NCBI GenBank assembly: GCA_965217825.1
Contig: OZ244571.1
Span: forward strand, 1,674,001 to 1,738,000
DNA from: VXNE01 sp965217825
Lineage (GTDB): Bacteria > Pseudomonadota > Gammaproteobacteria > Pseudomonadales > Azotimanducaceae
Direction of reading: 5' to 3'
DNA: 64,000 nucleotides
The notes beneath the pieces are model-generated. The model was given only the letters and a program-made list of their open reading frames with translations, had not been told where the DNA came from and made no database searches. A program made the position numbers and the translations under genes. Positions 1-8,204 of this stretch are shown here, piece by piece. Position 1 is the stretch's first letter. Every line of letters starts with the position of its first letter.

Positions 1-1
1 C

Positions 2-1207
2 TACGGTCACGATCTCGAATGGTTCTACGCGTCGGGACTTTACTGGACGGCCTTCGCAGTGCTCCTCGTCCTGGCGACCCACGCGTGGACCTGTCGCAAT
101 GGAGGCCCCCGCAAGCGATGGCCCGCGCAAGGCGTCGTCAATGTCGGGGTGCCGACTGTTGTGACGTGGGTCGCCATGGGTTGCTGGATCTACTACAACA
201 CCATCATGCTCGACGCGTATGCGAACGAGATCGAATCTGCCGCTTGGCGCGCGGAACACGAGCAGCGCTACAAGCCTTACGTCCAGCGCGACGTTCCGCA
301 TGTAGTGGCGATGGACCTCGCGATCGATATCTATCCGACCGAGCGTCGCCTCGAAAGTCGGGGTTCGGCTCTATTGGCCAACACCGGGGCCGAACCGATA
401 GGCGAGCTCATGCTCCTGTTCCCGAGGGGAGCGCGAGTCGACAGCATCGACATTCCGAATACGTCGGTGGTGGAGCACAGCACCGAGTTCAGTTTCCATC
501 GCTACGCGTTCGCGCGACCGCTGCGGTTCGGAGAACGCGTCAGGATGCGTTTCGAATTTGCTTGGGAGCAGCGTGGATTCGGCAATGACGGGAGGCCGCG
601 TCGGCTGCTCGAAAATGGCACGTTCATCGATGGCTCGGATGTCGTGCCATCTTTCGGCTATGACCCGGCGCTCCAAGGCGAGGGGGCTCGGCCAACGCGC
701 ATCAGGGCTGTAATCGGGACCAGCTTGGATCAAGTCGCCGTCGGACCGGGGATATTGCTGCGCGAGTGGAAGGAGAATGCGCGCCGCTATTTCGAATACG
801 CGCGAGGCTCACGTACTACCCCGCATGCTCTCCGACCAAAGGCGCGTGGGTCGGTTTGGCCCGCATTTTCCATCCACTCGGCCAGGTACGCAGTGGCCCG
901 TGATCGCTGGAAAGAGACGACCGTCGAGGTTTACTACCACCCGGACCACGAACGCAATGTCGGTTCGATATTCCGATGCGTCAGGCGGTCCTTCGATCAT
1001 CTCGCGCCGTCATCGTCGCCCTACGCGAATCAATTGCTGCGCGTCGTCGAGTTCCCGTACGCCGGCGAAGCGCGCGTGTTTCCCGATGTGATCCTGTTCT
1101 CCGAGCGAAGCGAGTTCGCTTTCGACTTGCGCGGCGGCCTGCGTATCGATGCTCTGTGTGCCAGTGTCGACAGGGCAATCGCGCGCCAGTACAGCGATCC
1201 CCGCTAA
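2..1207 (+). CDS. C-terminal part of an ABC-permease/M1-aminopeptidase fusion protein, truncated (5' end outside window)
   Basis: The frame is open from base 2, so the gene begins upstream of the window. The first ~60 residues hold the end of a membrane segment (FYASGLYWTAFAVLLVLA) and another hydrophobic stretch. Next comes the periplasmic beta-rich N-terminal fold of M1 metallopeptidases, with landmarks LLENGTFIDGSDVVPSFGYD, GPGILLREWKENARRYFEY and VEVYYHPDHERNVGS. Large proteins of this kind join an ABC-2 permease to an M1 peptidase. The usual catalytic HEXXH helix should follow the VFPDVILFSERSEF segment. Here the aligned place reads SVDRAIARQY, so both His and the Glu are gone, and the protein stops within a few residues. 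The zinc site and helical C-domain are therefore absent. The stop overlaps the convergent LLM gene by 4 bp. Family assignment is fairly sure; loss of peptidase activity is inferred. Confidence 0.7.
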   Translation, partial: YGHDLEWFYASGLYWTAFAVLLVLATHAWTCRNGGPRKRWPAQGVVNVGVPTVVTWVAMGCWIYYNTIMLDAYANEIESAAWRAEHEQRYKPYVQRDVPHVVAMDLAIDIYPTERRLESRGSALLANTGAEPIGELMLLFPRGARVDSIDIPNTSVVEHSTEFSFHRYAFARPLRFGERVRMRFEFAWEQRGFGNDGRPRRLLENGTFIDGSDVVPSFGYDPALQGEGARPTRIRAVIGTSLDQVAVGPGILLREWKENARRYFEYARGSRTTPHALRPKARGSVWPAFSIHSARYAVARDRWKETTVEVYYHPDHERNVGSIFRCVRRSFDHLAPSSSPYANQLLRVVEFPYAGEARVFPDVILFSERSEFAFDLRGGLRIDALCASVDRAIARQYSDPR

Positions 1208-2211
1208 AAGCTGAACTTGTCGCTCGTGAACGCGGAAAAGGTGACGCGCGCCTCTTGATCGAAGACGTCAATCGGAACGAGGGGCGAGATGATGTGCGTG
1301 TGAATGCCGCCGGCGGCGTCCGCGCGAATGCCTTCCTGTACCTCCTCCACGCTGCCAATGAGGGCGATGTCGTCAATCAGTTCCTCGGAGAACGCTGCGG
1401 CGGTCCGGGCGCGGTCCCGGTTAGCCCAGCCCTCCAGGAGTTCCCGCGCCGCCTCTTCGTAGCCGCACCATTGGAGAAAGTTGTTATAGACCGGATTGGA
1501 ATAGTAGGGGGCGTATCCGGCCCGGAAGCTGTCGTAGGCCGCCTGCTTGTCGTCGGTGACCAGAACGACCTTGCGGTTGACGATCTCCAAGTCCTCCCAG
1601 TTCTTTCCGGCCCGCGCGGCGCCGATCTTGACGTGCTCCATCATCTTCGGCAGCGCTTGCGTCGGCCACAGGTTGAACACGACGCCGTCGCCGTACTCGG
1701 CCGCCATCTCGATCATCTTCGGCCGCAGCGCGGCGAGGTACAGCGGCGGGGGACTGTCCATGGGGGCTTGCCGGTAGCCGTTGCTGGACAGCGTTTCGAG
1801 GTCGAAATCGGTGCGTTGGCCGGTCAGCATGTGGCGCACGATGATCGCTGTCTCCTTCACGCGCGTCAGCGGCGTCTCCAGGGGGATGCCGTTGAAACGG
1901 GTCATGATCGTCTCGCTGGACGAACCGAGACCCATCACGAAGCGGCCCGGGTACACCTGTCCGAGTACATTCGCAGTGGCAGCCAGCACGGCCGGAGTGC
2001 GCGTATACACCGGTGTGACCGCGCATCCGACGCGCATTCGGTGGATGTGGGCACCAAGCGCGGCCAACATCGTCAACGAATCCGGCGACCCCGCATCGGA
2101 GAACCAGGCGTCGTGATAGCCGTTTGCCTCGGCCCATTGCACGAGGTCGATGTTCTCCTCCAGTCGGTTCGACATGGGCAACGTCACCGCCATTCGCTGC
2201 TCGTGTGCCAT
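1204..2211 (-). CDS. LLM-class (luciferase-like) F420-type oxidoreductase
   Basis: 335 aa, the usual length for single-domain bacterial luciferase-like TIM-barrel flavin/F420 enzymes. Family landmarks are the N-terminal VQWAEANGYHDAWFSDAG strand, the GRFVMGLGSSSE loop near residue 95, and a C-terminal IGSVEEVQEGI segment. Members use reduced FMN or F420; the substrate cannot be read from sequence. The ATG at 2211 is followed at once by family sequence. A 101-bp gap separates it from the divergent phosphotransferase start at 2313, so both probably share one promoter region. Its stop overlaps the convergent peptidase-like gene. A second LLM gene lies 1.1 kb away, on the far side of that phosphotransferase. 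Confidence 0.85.
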   Translation of the reverse strand: MAHEQRMAVTLPMSNRLEENIDLVQWAEANGYHDAWFSDAGSPDSLTMLAALGAHIHRMRVGCAVTPVYTRTPAVLAATANVLGQVYPGRFVMGLGSSSETIMTRFNGIPLETPLTRVKETAIIVRHMLTGQRTDFDLETLSSNGYRQAPMDSPPPLYLAALRPKMIEMAAEYGDGVVFNLWPTQALPKMMEHVKIGAARAGKNWEDLEIVNRKVVLVTDDKQAAYDSFRAGYAPYYSNPVYNNFLQWCGYEEAARELLEGWANRDRARTAAAFSEELIDDIALIGSVEEVQEGIRADAAGGIHTHIISPLVPIDVFDQEARVTFSAFTSDKFSF

Positions 2212-2312
2212 CGTCTTCCTCCGCTACGGATTCGTTCGGCGGGAGGCTCTCACTTTGCGGTCGTTCGACGCAACCGTATATTCTTGTAGGTGCCCTCGAC
2301 CGGGATGGATCC

Positions 2313-3365
2313 ATGAGCGAAGCCGAACTCACGCCGGTGCGGGAAGCGCACCGCTTCGACGAAGAAGCGTTGCGCGCCTACATGGCCGATCACGTCGATG
2401 GATACGGCGGCGAACCGTTTAGGATCCGGCAGTTTGAAGGCGGTCAAAGCAACCCGACGTTTCTTGTCGAAGCGCCGGGAGGCGAATACGTCATGCGCAA
2501 GCAGCCGCCGGGCAAATTGTTGCCGTCGGCGCACCAGGTGGACCGCGAGTACCGGGTCATGGACGCGCTCGGACCCACGGAGGTTCCGGTGCCGAAGATG
2601 GTTTGCCTGTGCGAGGACGCGAGCGTGATCGGCACGAAGTTCTATCTCATGGAGCACGTCCGGGGTCGACTCCTGAATGGCAACCTGATGCCCGCTATGA
2701 GCCTTGATGCGCGCCGCGAAATCTATCTCGACGTGGTCCGCACTCTCGCCCGGCTGCACAGCGTGGACCCGGAAGCGGTGGGCCTGTCCGAGTTCGGCCG
2801 GCCCGGCAACTACTTTGCGCGGCAGGTCAACCGTTGGAGCAGGCAGTACATCGCTTCGGAGACGGAGACCATCGAGGCGATGAACGCCCTGATCGAGTGG
2901 CTGCCCAGGAACCTGCCGGACGATGTGTCGCCGGTCATCGTTCACGGTGACTATCGGTTGGGCAACCTGATCATTCACGCGACGGAACCGCGCGTCGCGG
3001 CCATCCTCGACTGGGAATTATCGACGCTGGGCGACGGCCTGTCGGACCTCAGCTATTGGTGCCAGGAATTCTATGGCGAGCCGGAGAGCGAGGGCCTCCC
3101 CGGGGCGGACCTCGAAGCGTTGAATATCCCGAACGAGCAGGCCCTCGTCGACGCCTATTGCCGGGAAGCGAAACGGCCCCCTATCGACAACTGGCCGTTC
3201 TATATCGCGTTCAACATGTTCCGCTCCGCGGGCATCGTCCAGGGTGTCTACAAGCGCGGCCTCGACGGCAACGCGAGTTCCGAGCACGCGTTGGAATACG
3301 GAGATGTCGCCCGCGAGCGCGCCGAGCGCGGCTGGGGGATCGTTCAGGAGATGCTGCGGGGCTAG
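2313..3365 (+). CDS. Phosphotransferase family protein (APH fold, ACAD10/11-type kinase)
   Basis: 350 aa from the ATG at 2313 (MSEAELTPVREAHRFD), preceded by a GGGATGG-like ribosome site. The long open stretch upstream of this ATG has no family similarity. The aminoglycoside-phosphotransferase/choline-kinase fold is clear: a nucleotide-binding GGQSNPTFLV strand, the Brenner catalytic loop HGDYRLGN, and the metal-binding AILDWELSTLGD. The closest known group is the stand-alone bacterial proteins related to the ACAD10/ACAD11 kinase domain. Those act on 4-hydroxyacyl-CoA in fatty-acid breakdown and often sit near acyl-CoA enzymes, as here. The substrate is not proven. The stop shares a CTAG with the stop of the convergent LLM gene. 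Confidence 0.85.
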   Translation: MSEAELTPVREAHRFDEEALRAYMADHVDGYGGEPFRIRQFEGGQSNPTFLVEAPGGEYVMRKQPPGKLLPSAHQVDREYRVMDALGPTEVPVPKMVCLCEDASVIGTKFYLMEHVRGRLLNGNLMPAMSLDARREIYLDVVRTLARLHSVDPEAVGLSEFGRPGNYFARQVNRWSRQYIASETETIEAMNALIEWLPRNLPDDVSPVIVHGDYRLGNLIIHATEPRVAAILDWELSTLGDGLSDLSYWCQEFYGEPESEGLPGADLEALNIPNEQALVDAYCREAKRPPIDNWPFYIAFNMFRSAGIVQGVYKRGLDGNASSEHALEYGDVARERAERGWGIVQEMLRG

Positions 3366-4384
3366 AGCATCTCCTCCGCGACCAGCGTGAGCGCCTCGTT
3401 TGATCCGCCGCCTATTATCATGGTGGTGACGTTCGATTCTCTCCAGCGCTGCAAGCGCTCGCGGATGCGATCCGCCGGACCGACCAGGTGGCAGGCGTCG
3501 ATCAATTCGGCCGGCACCGCGGCCATTGCCTCGTCGCGTCGGCCGGAGAGGTACAGGTCCTGAATCTCGACGGCGGCTTCCTCGAATCCCATCGCCTTGG
3601 CGTAGTTGTTGTAGAAGTTTCGGTTGCGCGCTCCCATGCCGCCTATGTAGAGCGCCATGGTGCCCCGGATGGGACGCATGCATTCTTCCACGCTATCGCC
3701 GATGATCACGGTGACGAAGGGCGCGACATCGAATTCGGCGGCGGATCTGCCGGCCGCCGCCAGCCCTTCGCGAATCGGTTGCTCGAATACGGAATACTTT
3801 TCCGGGTCCATCCATATCGGAAAGAACCCGTCGGCGACTTCGGCCGCGGCGCGCACGCCTCTTGGCGTGATGCTGGCGGCATAGATCGGAACATCCTCGC
3901 CGCAGTGCAGAATGCTCTTCAACGGTATACCGAGACCCGTGGCGCCGGGGCCTGCGAACGGAAGTTGGTATTGATCGCCATCGAAGACTGCGGGCTCTTC
4001 CCGCGCGAGAATCTTCCGGACGATGGCGACGTACTCCTTCAGCCGCGTGACCGGTTTGCCGTAGGCGACGCCGTGCCAACCCTCCACGACCTGCGGACCG
4101 GAGGCGCCGAGGCCGAGGATGAAACGGCCACCGGAGAGTTGTGCCAGGGTCATGGCGGTCATGGCCGTCATGGCGGGCGTTCGCGCCGGCATCTGCATGA
4201 TCGCGGTGCCGACGCGTATGCGTTCGGTTTGCGCAAGGATCCACGCGGCCGGCGCCACCGCATCCGCGCCGTAGGCTTCGGATGTCCAGACGGAGTCGTA
4301 GCCGAGGGCCTCCGCATGGCGTATGCGGTCCATGGGAACGTGGACGATGCGACCGCCGTAGCCGCCCAACAGGCCGAGTTTCAT
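3362..4384 (-). CDS. LLM-class F420-type oxidoreductase
   Basis: 340 aa, full length for the family. It opens with the MKLGLLGGYGG strand and a following DSVWTSEAYGADA segment. GRFILGLGASGPQVVEGWHG is the typical phosphate/cofactor loop, and LVGPADRIRERL is the usual C-terminal signature. Only moderately similar to the neighbouring LLM gene, so not a recent tandem duplication. It starts 19 bp after the glutaredoxin gene on the same strand, which suggests cotranscription. Reductant (FMNH2 or F420H2) and substrate are unknown, and no F420-biosynthesis gene is visible in the window. Confidence 0.85.
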   Translation of the reverse strand: MKLGLLGGYGGRIVHVPMDRIRHAEALGYDSVWTSEAYGADAVAPAAWILAQTERIRVGTAIMQMPARTPAMTAMTAMTLAQLSGGRFILGLGASGPQVVEGWHGVAYGKPVTRLKEYVAIVRKILAREEPAVFDGDQYQLPFAGPGATGLGIPLKSILHCGEDVPIYAASITPRGVRAAAEVADGFFPIWMDPEKYSVFEQPIREGLAAAGRSAAEFDVAPFVTVIIGDSVEECMRPIRGTMALYIGGMGARNRNFYNNYAKAMGFEEAAVEIQDLYLSGRRDEAMAAVPAELIDACHLVGPADRIRERLQRWRESNVTTMIIGGGSNEALTLVAEEML

Positions 4385-4403
4385 GGTTTCGCTCCCATTG
4401 AGA

Positions 4404-4658
4404 CTACGCGGCGACCTGGGAAAGGTACTCGATGATGTCGTTCGATTCGTACAACCAGGTTGTCTCGCCGTTCGCGTTCGTGATCTTCAGGCACGGCACC
4501 ATCGTGCGCCCCCCGCCGACGAGAAGCTCGCGGAAAGCAGTCATATCGCGCATGGTGTCGCGCATGCGGATTTCGATGCCGGAACGGTCCAGGAAAGCGC
4601 GCACCCGGCGGCAGAACGGACAGGCGGCTTGGTGGTAGAGGACGTACTGTTCGTTCAT
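4404..4658 (-). CDS. Glutaredoxin-like protein
   Basis: 84 aa from the ATG at 4658 (MNEQYVLYHQAACPFCRR). It has the dithiol CPFC active site at residues 11-14, followed by a thioredoxin-fold layout: FLDRSGIEIRMRDT, a cis-proline TMVPCL loop, and a C-terminal helix ending IIEYLSQ. Members reduce mixed disulfides with glutathione in the cytoplasm. A longer start 33 bp upstream would add residues unrelated to the family and run into the divergent dsbA-like start. The two starts are only 26 bp apart, so their promoters must overlap. The LLM gene downstream is probably cotranscribed. Confidence 0.85.
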   Translation of the reverse strand: MNEQYVLYHQAACPFCRRVRAFLDRSGIEIRMRDTMRDMTAFRELLVGGGRTMVPCLKITNANGETTWLYESNDIIEYLSQVAA

Positions 4659-4684
4659 GCGGAGAATTGTGACACACTCGGCCC

Positions 4685-5383
4685 ATGGCAAGGAGAACTC
4701 GCAGGGCCGAAGAAAAGATCCGCCTTATTCGCTATGCCAGCATAGGGTTCGTCGCGCTGGTCGCCGTGCTGATCGCGGGCGTTGGGATTTTCTATGGGAC
4801 CGCTGTCGATGTCGGCGGCGAAATCGCCGAGGACTCCCACTACCGCCTGATCGAAGGAACGCGGGAAACTCGGGCTCGAACGGTGGAGGTGGTCGAGTTC
4901 TTTTCCTACGGTTGCGTGCATTGCCGCAGCTTCGATCCGATGCTCGAGGACTGGAAGGAAACCCTGCCGGACGGCGCGATCTTCCGTCGCGCGCATATCG
5001 CATTCGCCGGCGGGGCCGAAGTGCTGGCGCGGGCGCATGTGGTGCTCGGGCTAAAGGACGCCCTCGAAGCAAATCACGAACGCCTGTTTCGCGCCATTCA
5101 CGACCGCAACCGCCAGTTCACGGACCGTTTCAAGGTCGCGGATTTCGTTGACGGCTATGGCATCGACCGGGACGCGTTTCTGGCCGCTATCGACGAGCCG
5201 AGCGTTCGCAGAGCAGTTGCGGAGGTTGATCGGACATTTCGAGACGCGGACCTGACCGGAGTGCCGGCAATCGTCGTGGCAGACAAATATGTGGTCAACA
5301 TGGACATCGGTCGCAAGCAGGCTCTGGACGTCGTGGACCACCTGGTGAGCAAGGAGCTCGAAGAGAATAGGGCTGGGTCCTGA
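4685..5383 (+). CDS. dsbA: Membrane-anchored DsbA-family thiol:disulfide oxidoreductase
   Basis: 232 aa. A basic N-terminus precedes one membrane segment at about residues 18-38 (FVALVAVLIAGVGIFYG), which serves as an anchor or uncleaved signal. Residues 65 onward form the DsbA thioredoxin fold with active site CVHC at 77-80 inside VEFFSYGCVHCRSFDP. The inserted helical domain and the cis-proline loop TGVPAIVV follow. It should oxidise cysteine pairs of exported proteins on the periplasmic side. The CVHC dipeptide differs from the E. coli CPHC, so its redox potential may differ. It is divergent from a glutaredoxin gene, which places two thiol enzymes back to back. The subfamily (DsbA or DsbL type) is not certain. 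Confidence 0.85.
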   Translation: MARRTRRAEEKIRLIRYASIGFVALVAVLIAGVGIFYGTAVDVGGEIAEDSHYRLIEGTRETRARTVEVVEFFSYGCVHCRSFDPMLEDWKETLPDGAIFRRAHIAFAGGAEVLARAHVVLGLKDALEANHERLFRAIHDRNRQFTDRFKVADFVDGYGIDRDAFLAAIDEPSVRRAVAEVDRTFRDADLTGVPAIVVADKYVVNMDIGRKQALDVVDHLVSKELEENRAGS

Positions 5384-5419
5384 CGCTCTGCTCGATTCGC
5401 TCGCCCCGCGAACCGGATA

Positions 5420-5986
5420 TCACGCGCTCGGCTGCGTCAATTGCTCCAACGCGAACGCGACGTAGATGCGGGTATCGCGGAGTTCGCCATCGTTCGCGAT
5501 CAAGTCTCTCTTTCGCAGCGATTCCAGGGTGAAGCCGAGCCGTTCTGCGACCCGCCAACTGCGCGTATTGAGATCGTCCATGCGAATCTCCACGCGCTTG
5601 GCGCCCAACCGGAACAAGGCCTTGGAGAGCCACCAGGTCGACTCGCTGATGTAACCGTTGCCCGTTTCCTTCGTCCTGCACCAATATCCGATCTCGAAGG
5701 AGGGCCCGTTCCAATCGATATACGGCATTCCGGTGGCGCCTATGAAACGGCCGGTTTCGCGGTGGAGAATCAGTAGTTCTGCGCTGCTTCCATTGTTGTA
5801 GCGCACGGCCCCGTCCCGGGCGAACGCCTCGGACTGTTTGACGTTCGGCAGTTCTCTAGCCCACTTCATCCATTGGGACAGTTCTGCGAATGACTCGTGC
5901 ACGGCCTGGTTGATCATTGGGCCGTCTCCGGCCCGAGGCCGGCGCAACAGCAGGCGCGGCGAGACGATTTCTTCCGGCAGTCTCAT
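5420..5986 (-). CDS. GNAT N-acetyltransferase, RimJ/RimL type
   Basis: 188 aa. The opening EIVSPRLLLRRPRAGDGPMI is typical of RimJ/RimL-like acetyltransferases. Later landmarks are RFIGATGMPYIDW, the FEIGYWCRTKETGNGYISE acetyl-CoA segment, and KRVEIRMDDLNTRSWRVAERLGF, the conserved N-x-x-S-x-x-V-x-E-x-x-G-F block. These proteins acetylate N-terminal amines of ribosomal or other proteins, or small molecules; the target here is unknown. It starts 6 bp after the glcF stop, so it is probably the last gene of the glcDEF transcript. The gene downstream is convergent. Confidence 0.85.
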   Translation of the reverse strand: MRLPEEIVSPRLLLRRPRAGDGPMINQAVHESFAELSQWMKWARELPNVKQSEAFARDGAVRYNNGSSAELLILHRETGRFIGATGMPYIDWNGPSFEIGYWCRTKETGNGYISESTWWLSKALFRLGAKRVEIRMDDLNTRSWRVAERLGFTLESLRKRDLIANDGELRDTRIYVAFALEQLTQPSA

Positions 5987-5992
5987 GGCGGG

Positions 5993-7171
5993 CTATCGCA
6001 ACAACTGCAGCCAATGCACGACGGGCACATCGCTGCCGTCACCCAGATGCATCTGGCAGCCGATATTCGCGGTGGCAATGACGTCGGGGCGGTGTTCCAT
6101 CAATGCGGCCGTCTTGCGCTGTTTCAGTTCCCTGGCGATCTCGGGCTGCAGTATCGAGTAGCTTCCGGCGGACCCGCAGCAAAGGTGCGCATCGCGCACC
6201 GGCACCAGTTCGTAACCGGCTCGCGTCAAGAGGTCTTCAACGCGGCCAGTGACCTTCTGTCCGTGCTGCAGGGTGCACGGTGCGTGCCAGGCGATCCGAT
6301 GCAGGTCGTCACGCTTGCCGAACTCGAGCCCGTGAAGGAGTTCGGAAACATCGCAGACTTTCGCGGCGAAGCGCTTGGCGGCGGCCGCGTAATCAGGCGC
6401 AGTAGCCAGAATACGATCATACTCCTTCAACGTCACGCCACAGCCGGTCGCAGTGGAGACGATGCGCTCGGCGCCGGACCAATCCATCCCGTCCAGATTG
6501 CCCCGTATGGCGGATCGGGCCTCCTCGGCGTGTCCGAGATGCAGGCTCAAGCCCCCGCAGCAGCCTTCGTTGGGATCGAGGCGTGCCGCAACGCCTCGGG
6601 CCGCAAGCAGTTTTTTGAGGTGGATGTTCACTTCCGGCGTTAGCACGCGCTGCACGCACCCCTGCAACAACAGCACGTCGCCAGCGCCGTTGCTGGCGGC
6701 CGCCGCCCCGGGACGGCGCACCATTGCCCGCAGGCGTTGCGGCGCCAGGCGTCGCAGCGGCGAGGCGGCCCGCAACCAACGACGCAACTTCCCGGGGCTT
6801 GGGACGATGCTCGTCAGCCACCAGCGAACAAGGCGCGCGAAGAGTCCGCGCCTACGGCTGCGCTCGAGAAACTCGCGACCGATTTCCAGCAGTTCGCCGT
6901 ATCTGACGCCGGAAGGACAGGTCGTTTCGCACGCGCGGCAGGTCAGGCAGCGGTCGAGGTGCGTTGTCACCGCCGCGTTCGGCGCCGCCGTCTCCAGCAT
7001 GTCCTTGATCAGGTATATGCGGCCTCGGGGCCCGTCGAGTTCATTGCCCTGAACCTGATACGTCGGGCAGGTCGCATTGCAGAAGCCGCAGTGCACACAG
7101 GTCCGCAAGATCGCGTTCGCGCGCTGGCCATCGGGCGTTGCCAGAAATTCCGCGGGCAGGTCAGTCTGCAT
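5993..7171 (-). CDS. glcF: Glycolate oxidase iron-sulfur subunit GlcF
   Basis: 392 aa from the ATG at 7171; a TTG 9 bp upstream is also possible. Two 4Fe-4S ferredoxin motifs lie in the first 90 residues: CVHCGFCNATCP, starting at residue 25, and CLTCRACETTCP. Two CCG (cysteine-rich) domains follow, marked by GCCGGLSLHLG and CCGSAGSYSI. GlcF passes electrons from the GlcD flavin centre to the quinone pool at the membrane. It is the third gene of glcD-glcE-glcF, and its start overlaps the end of glcE, which implies translational coupling. Length matches the family. Confidence 0.93.
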   Translation of the reverse strand: MQTDLPAEFLATPDGQRANAILRTCVHCGFCNATCPTYQVQGNELDGPRGRIYLIKDMLETAAPNAAVTTHLDRCLTCRACETTCPSGVRYGELLEIGREFLERSRRRGLFARLVRWWLTSIVPSPGKLRRWLRAASPLRRLAPQRLRAMVRRPGAAAASNGAGDVLLLQGCVQRVLTPEVNIHLKKLLAARGVAARLDPNEGCCGGLSLHLGHAEEARSAIRGNLDGMDWSGAERIVSTATGCGVTLKEYDRILATAPDYAAAAKRFAAKVCDVSELLHGLEFGKRDDLHRIAWHAPCTLQHGQKVTGRVEDLLTRAGYELVPVRDAHLCCGSAGSYSILQPEIARELKQRKTAALMEHRPDVIATANIGCQMHLGDGSDVPVVHWLQLLR

Positions 7172-8204
7172 GGGGGTCAAGTTCCGCGTTCAGGATATTG
7201 GCGGGATCGAAGGCGGCCTTCACCCGGCGCATGTATTTCGCCACCGGCGGGGCGACAGCGCCAGGCTGACGCGGAAAGGACGCGGCGTACCCGCCAGCGG
7301 CGCGCGCTCTCGCCTGGACGGTCTCCGCGTCCGTATCGGTTCGCCACCACACTCTCGCTCCCGCCCACTCGGTGAATGTGGCGGCCTCGTCGAAGGCGGT
7401 GCCCAGGGGCAGGGAAAGCATCCACAATCGGCCCGGGCCTCGGAAGAAGGGATGCGCATGATCGCGCACGCCTCGGAAAAACGCATCGTCCTCGACCTCG
7501 GTGTCCAGATCCAGGCTCTGCGTCGCGTGTGTGACGCTTTCTTCGCTACCCGACAGTCGAATGCGCAGGACGCCGCCGCAATAGGCCGTGGCCGTGACCG
7601 GCAACGGCTGGCGGAGCAGGTTGCGGGTCAGCGCCGCGGCCTTCTCGGGTGTGCATTCACGCGACAACGTCACTGCGGCTTGCGGAATCGGTCGTACCCG
7701 AAGACTGACGTCGAGCAGAAGTCCGAGCGTGCCGAAAGCGCCGACCATGAGCCTTGAAATATCGTATCCGGCGACGTTCTTCAGCACCTGTCCGCCGAAC
7801 GACAGGCGTTGCCCCATGCCGTTGACGATGGTCACGCCGAGCAGGGCGTCGCGCACCGAGCCAAACCAGGGACGCCCCGGTCCCGACAGCCCTGCCGCCA
7901 CCGCTCCGCCGATAGTGCCTCGACCGCCGAAAAGCGGCGGTTCGAAAGGCAGCGCCTGGCCGGCGCCTGCCAGGATGGATGCGATGTCGTTCAGATTCGA
8001 ACCCGAACGGGCGGTAACGACCAGTTCGTCGGGACGATAGTCGATGACGCCTTCGTGGCCCGCCGTGCAGAGCCGCTCCGAACTGCTCCGCGAACGCAAC
8101 TTGCTGCCGCGGCCAACGATGGTTATGGAGCGCCCGCTTTCGCTGGCGGCGGCAACCGCCGCTGTGAGAGGTTCCGCGCGGTCGCCGCTTGTTTGCGTCG
8201 ACAC
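7161..8204 (-). CDS. glcE: Glycolate oxidase FAD-binding subunit GlcE
   Basis: 347 aa from a GTG at 8204 whose first base overlaps the glcD stop (TAGTG). The open frame runs further upstream, but only through codons opposed to glcD sense. It is a PCMH-type FAD-binding protein: SITIVGRGSK, a central PLFGGRGTIGGAVAAGLSGP pyrophosphate loop, and GQVLKNVAGYDISRLMVGAF. GlcE forms the glycolate dehydrogenase complex with GlcD and GlcF and oxidises glycolate to glyoxylate. Very tight spacing on both sides supports one operon. Confidence 0.93.
   Translation of the reverse strand: MSTQTSGDRAEPLTAAVAAASESGRSITIVGRGSKLRSRSSSERLCTAGHEGVIDYRPDELVVTARSGSNLNDIASILAGAGQALPFEPPLFGGRGTIGGAVAAGLSGPGRPWFGSVRDALLGVTIVNGMGQRLSFGGQVLKNVAGYDISRLMVGAFGTLGLLLDVSLRVRPIPQAAVTLSRECTPEKAAALTRNLLRQPLPVTATAYCGGVLRIRLSGSEESVTHATQSLDLDTEVEDDAFFRGVRDHAHPFFRGPGRLWMLSLPLGTAFDEAATFTEWAGARVWWRTDTDAETVQARARAAGGYAASFPRQPGAVAPPVAKYMRRVKAAFDPANILNAELDPHAD

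Noticed and set aside
976..2289. 437-codon + strand frame over the first LLM gene
   Set aside because: Shadow of the LLM gene on the other strand; no domain.
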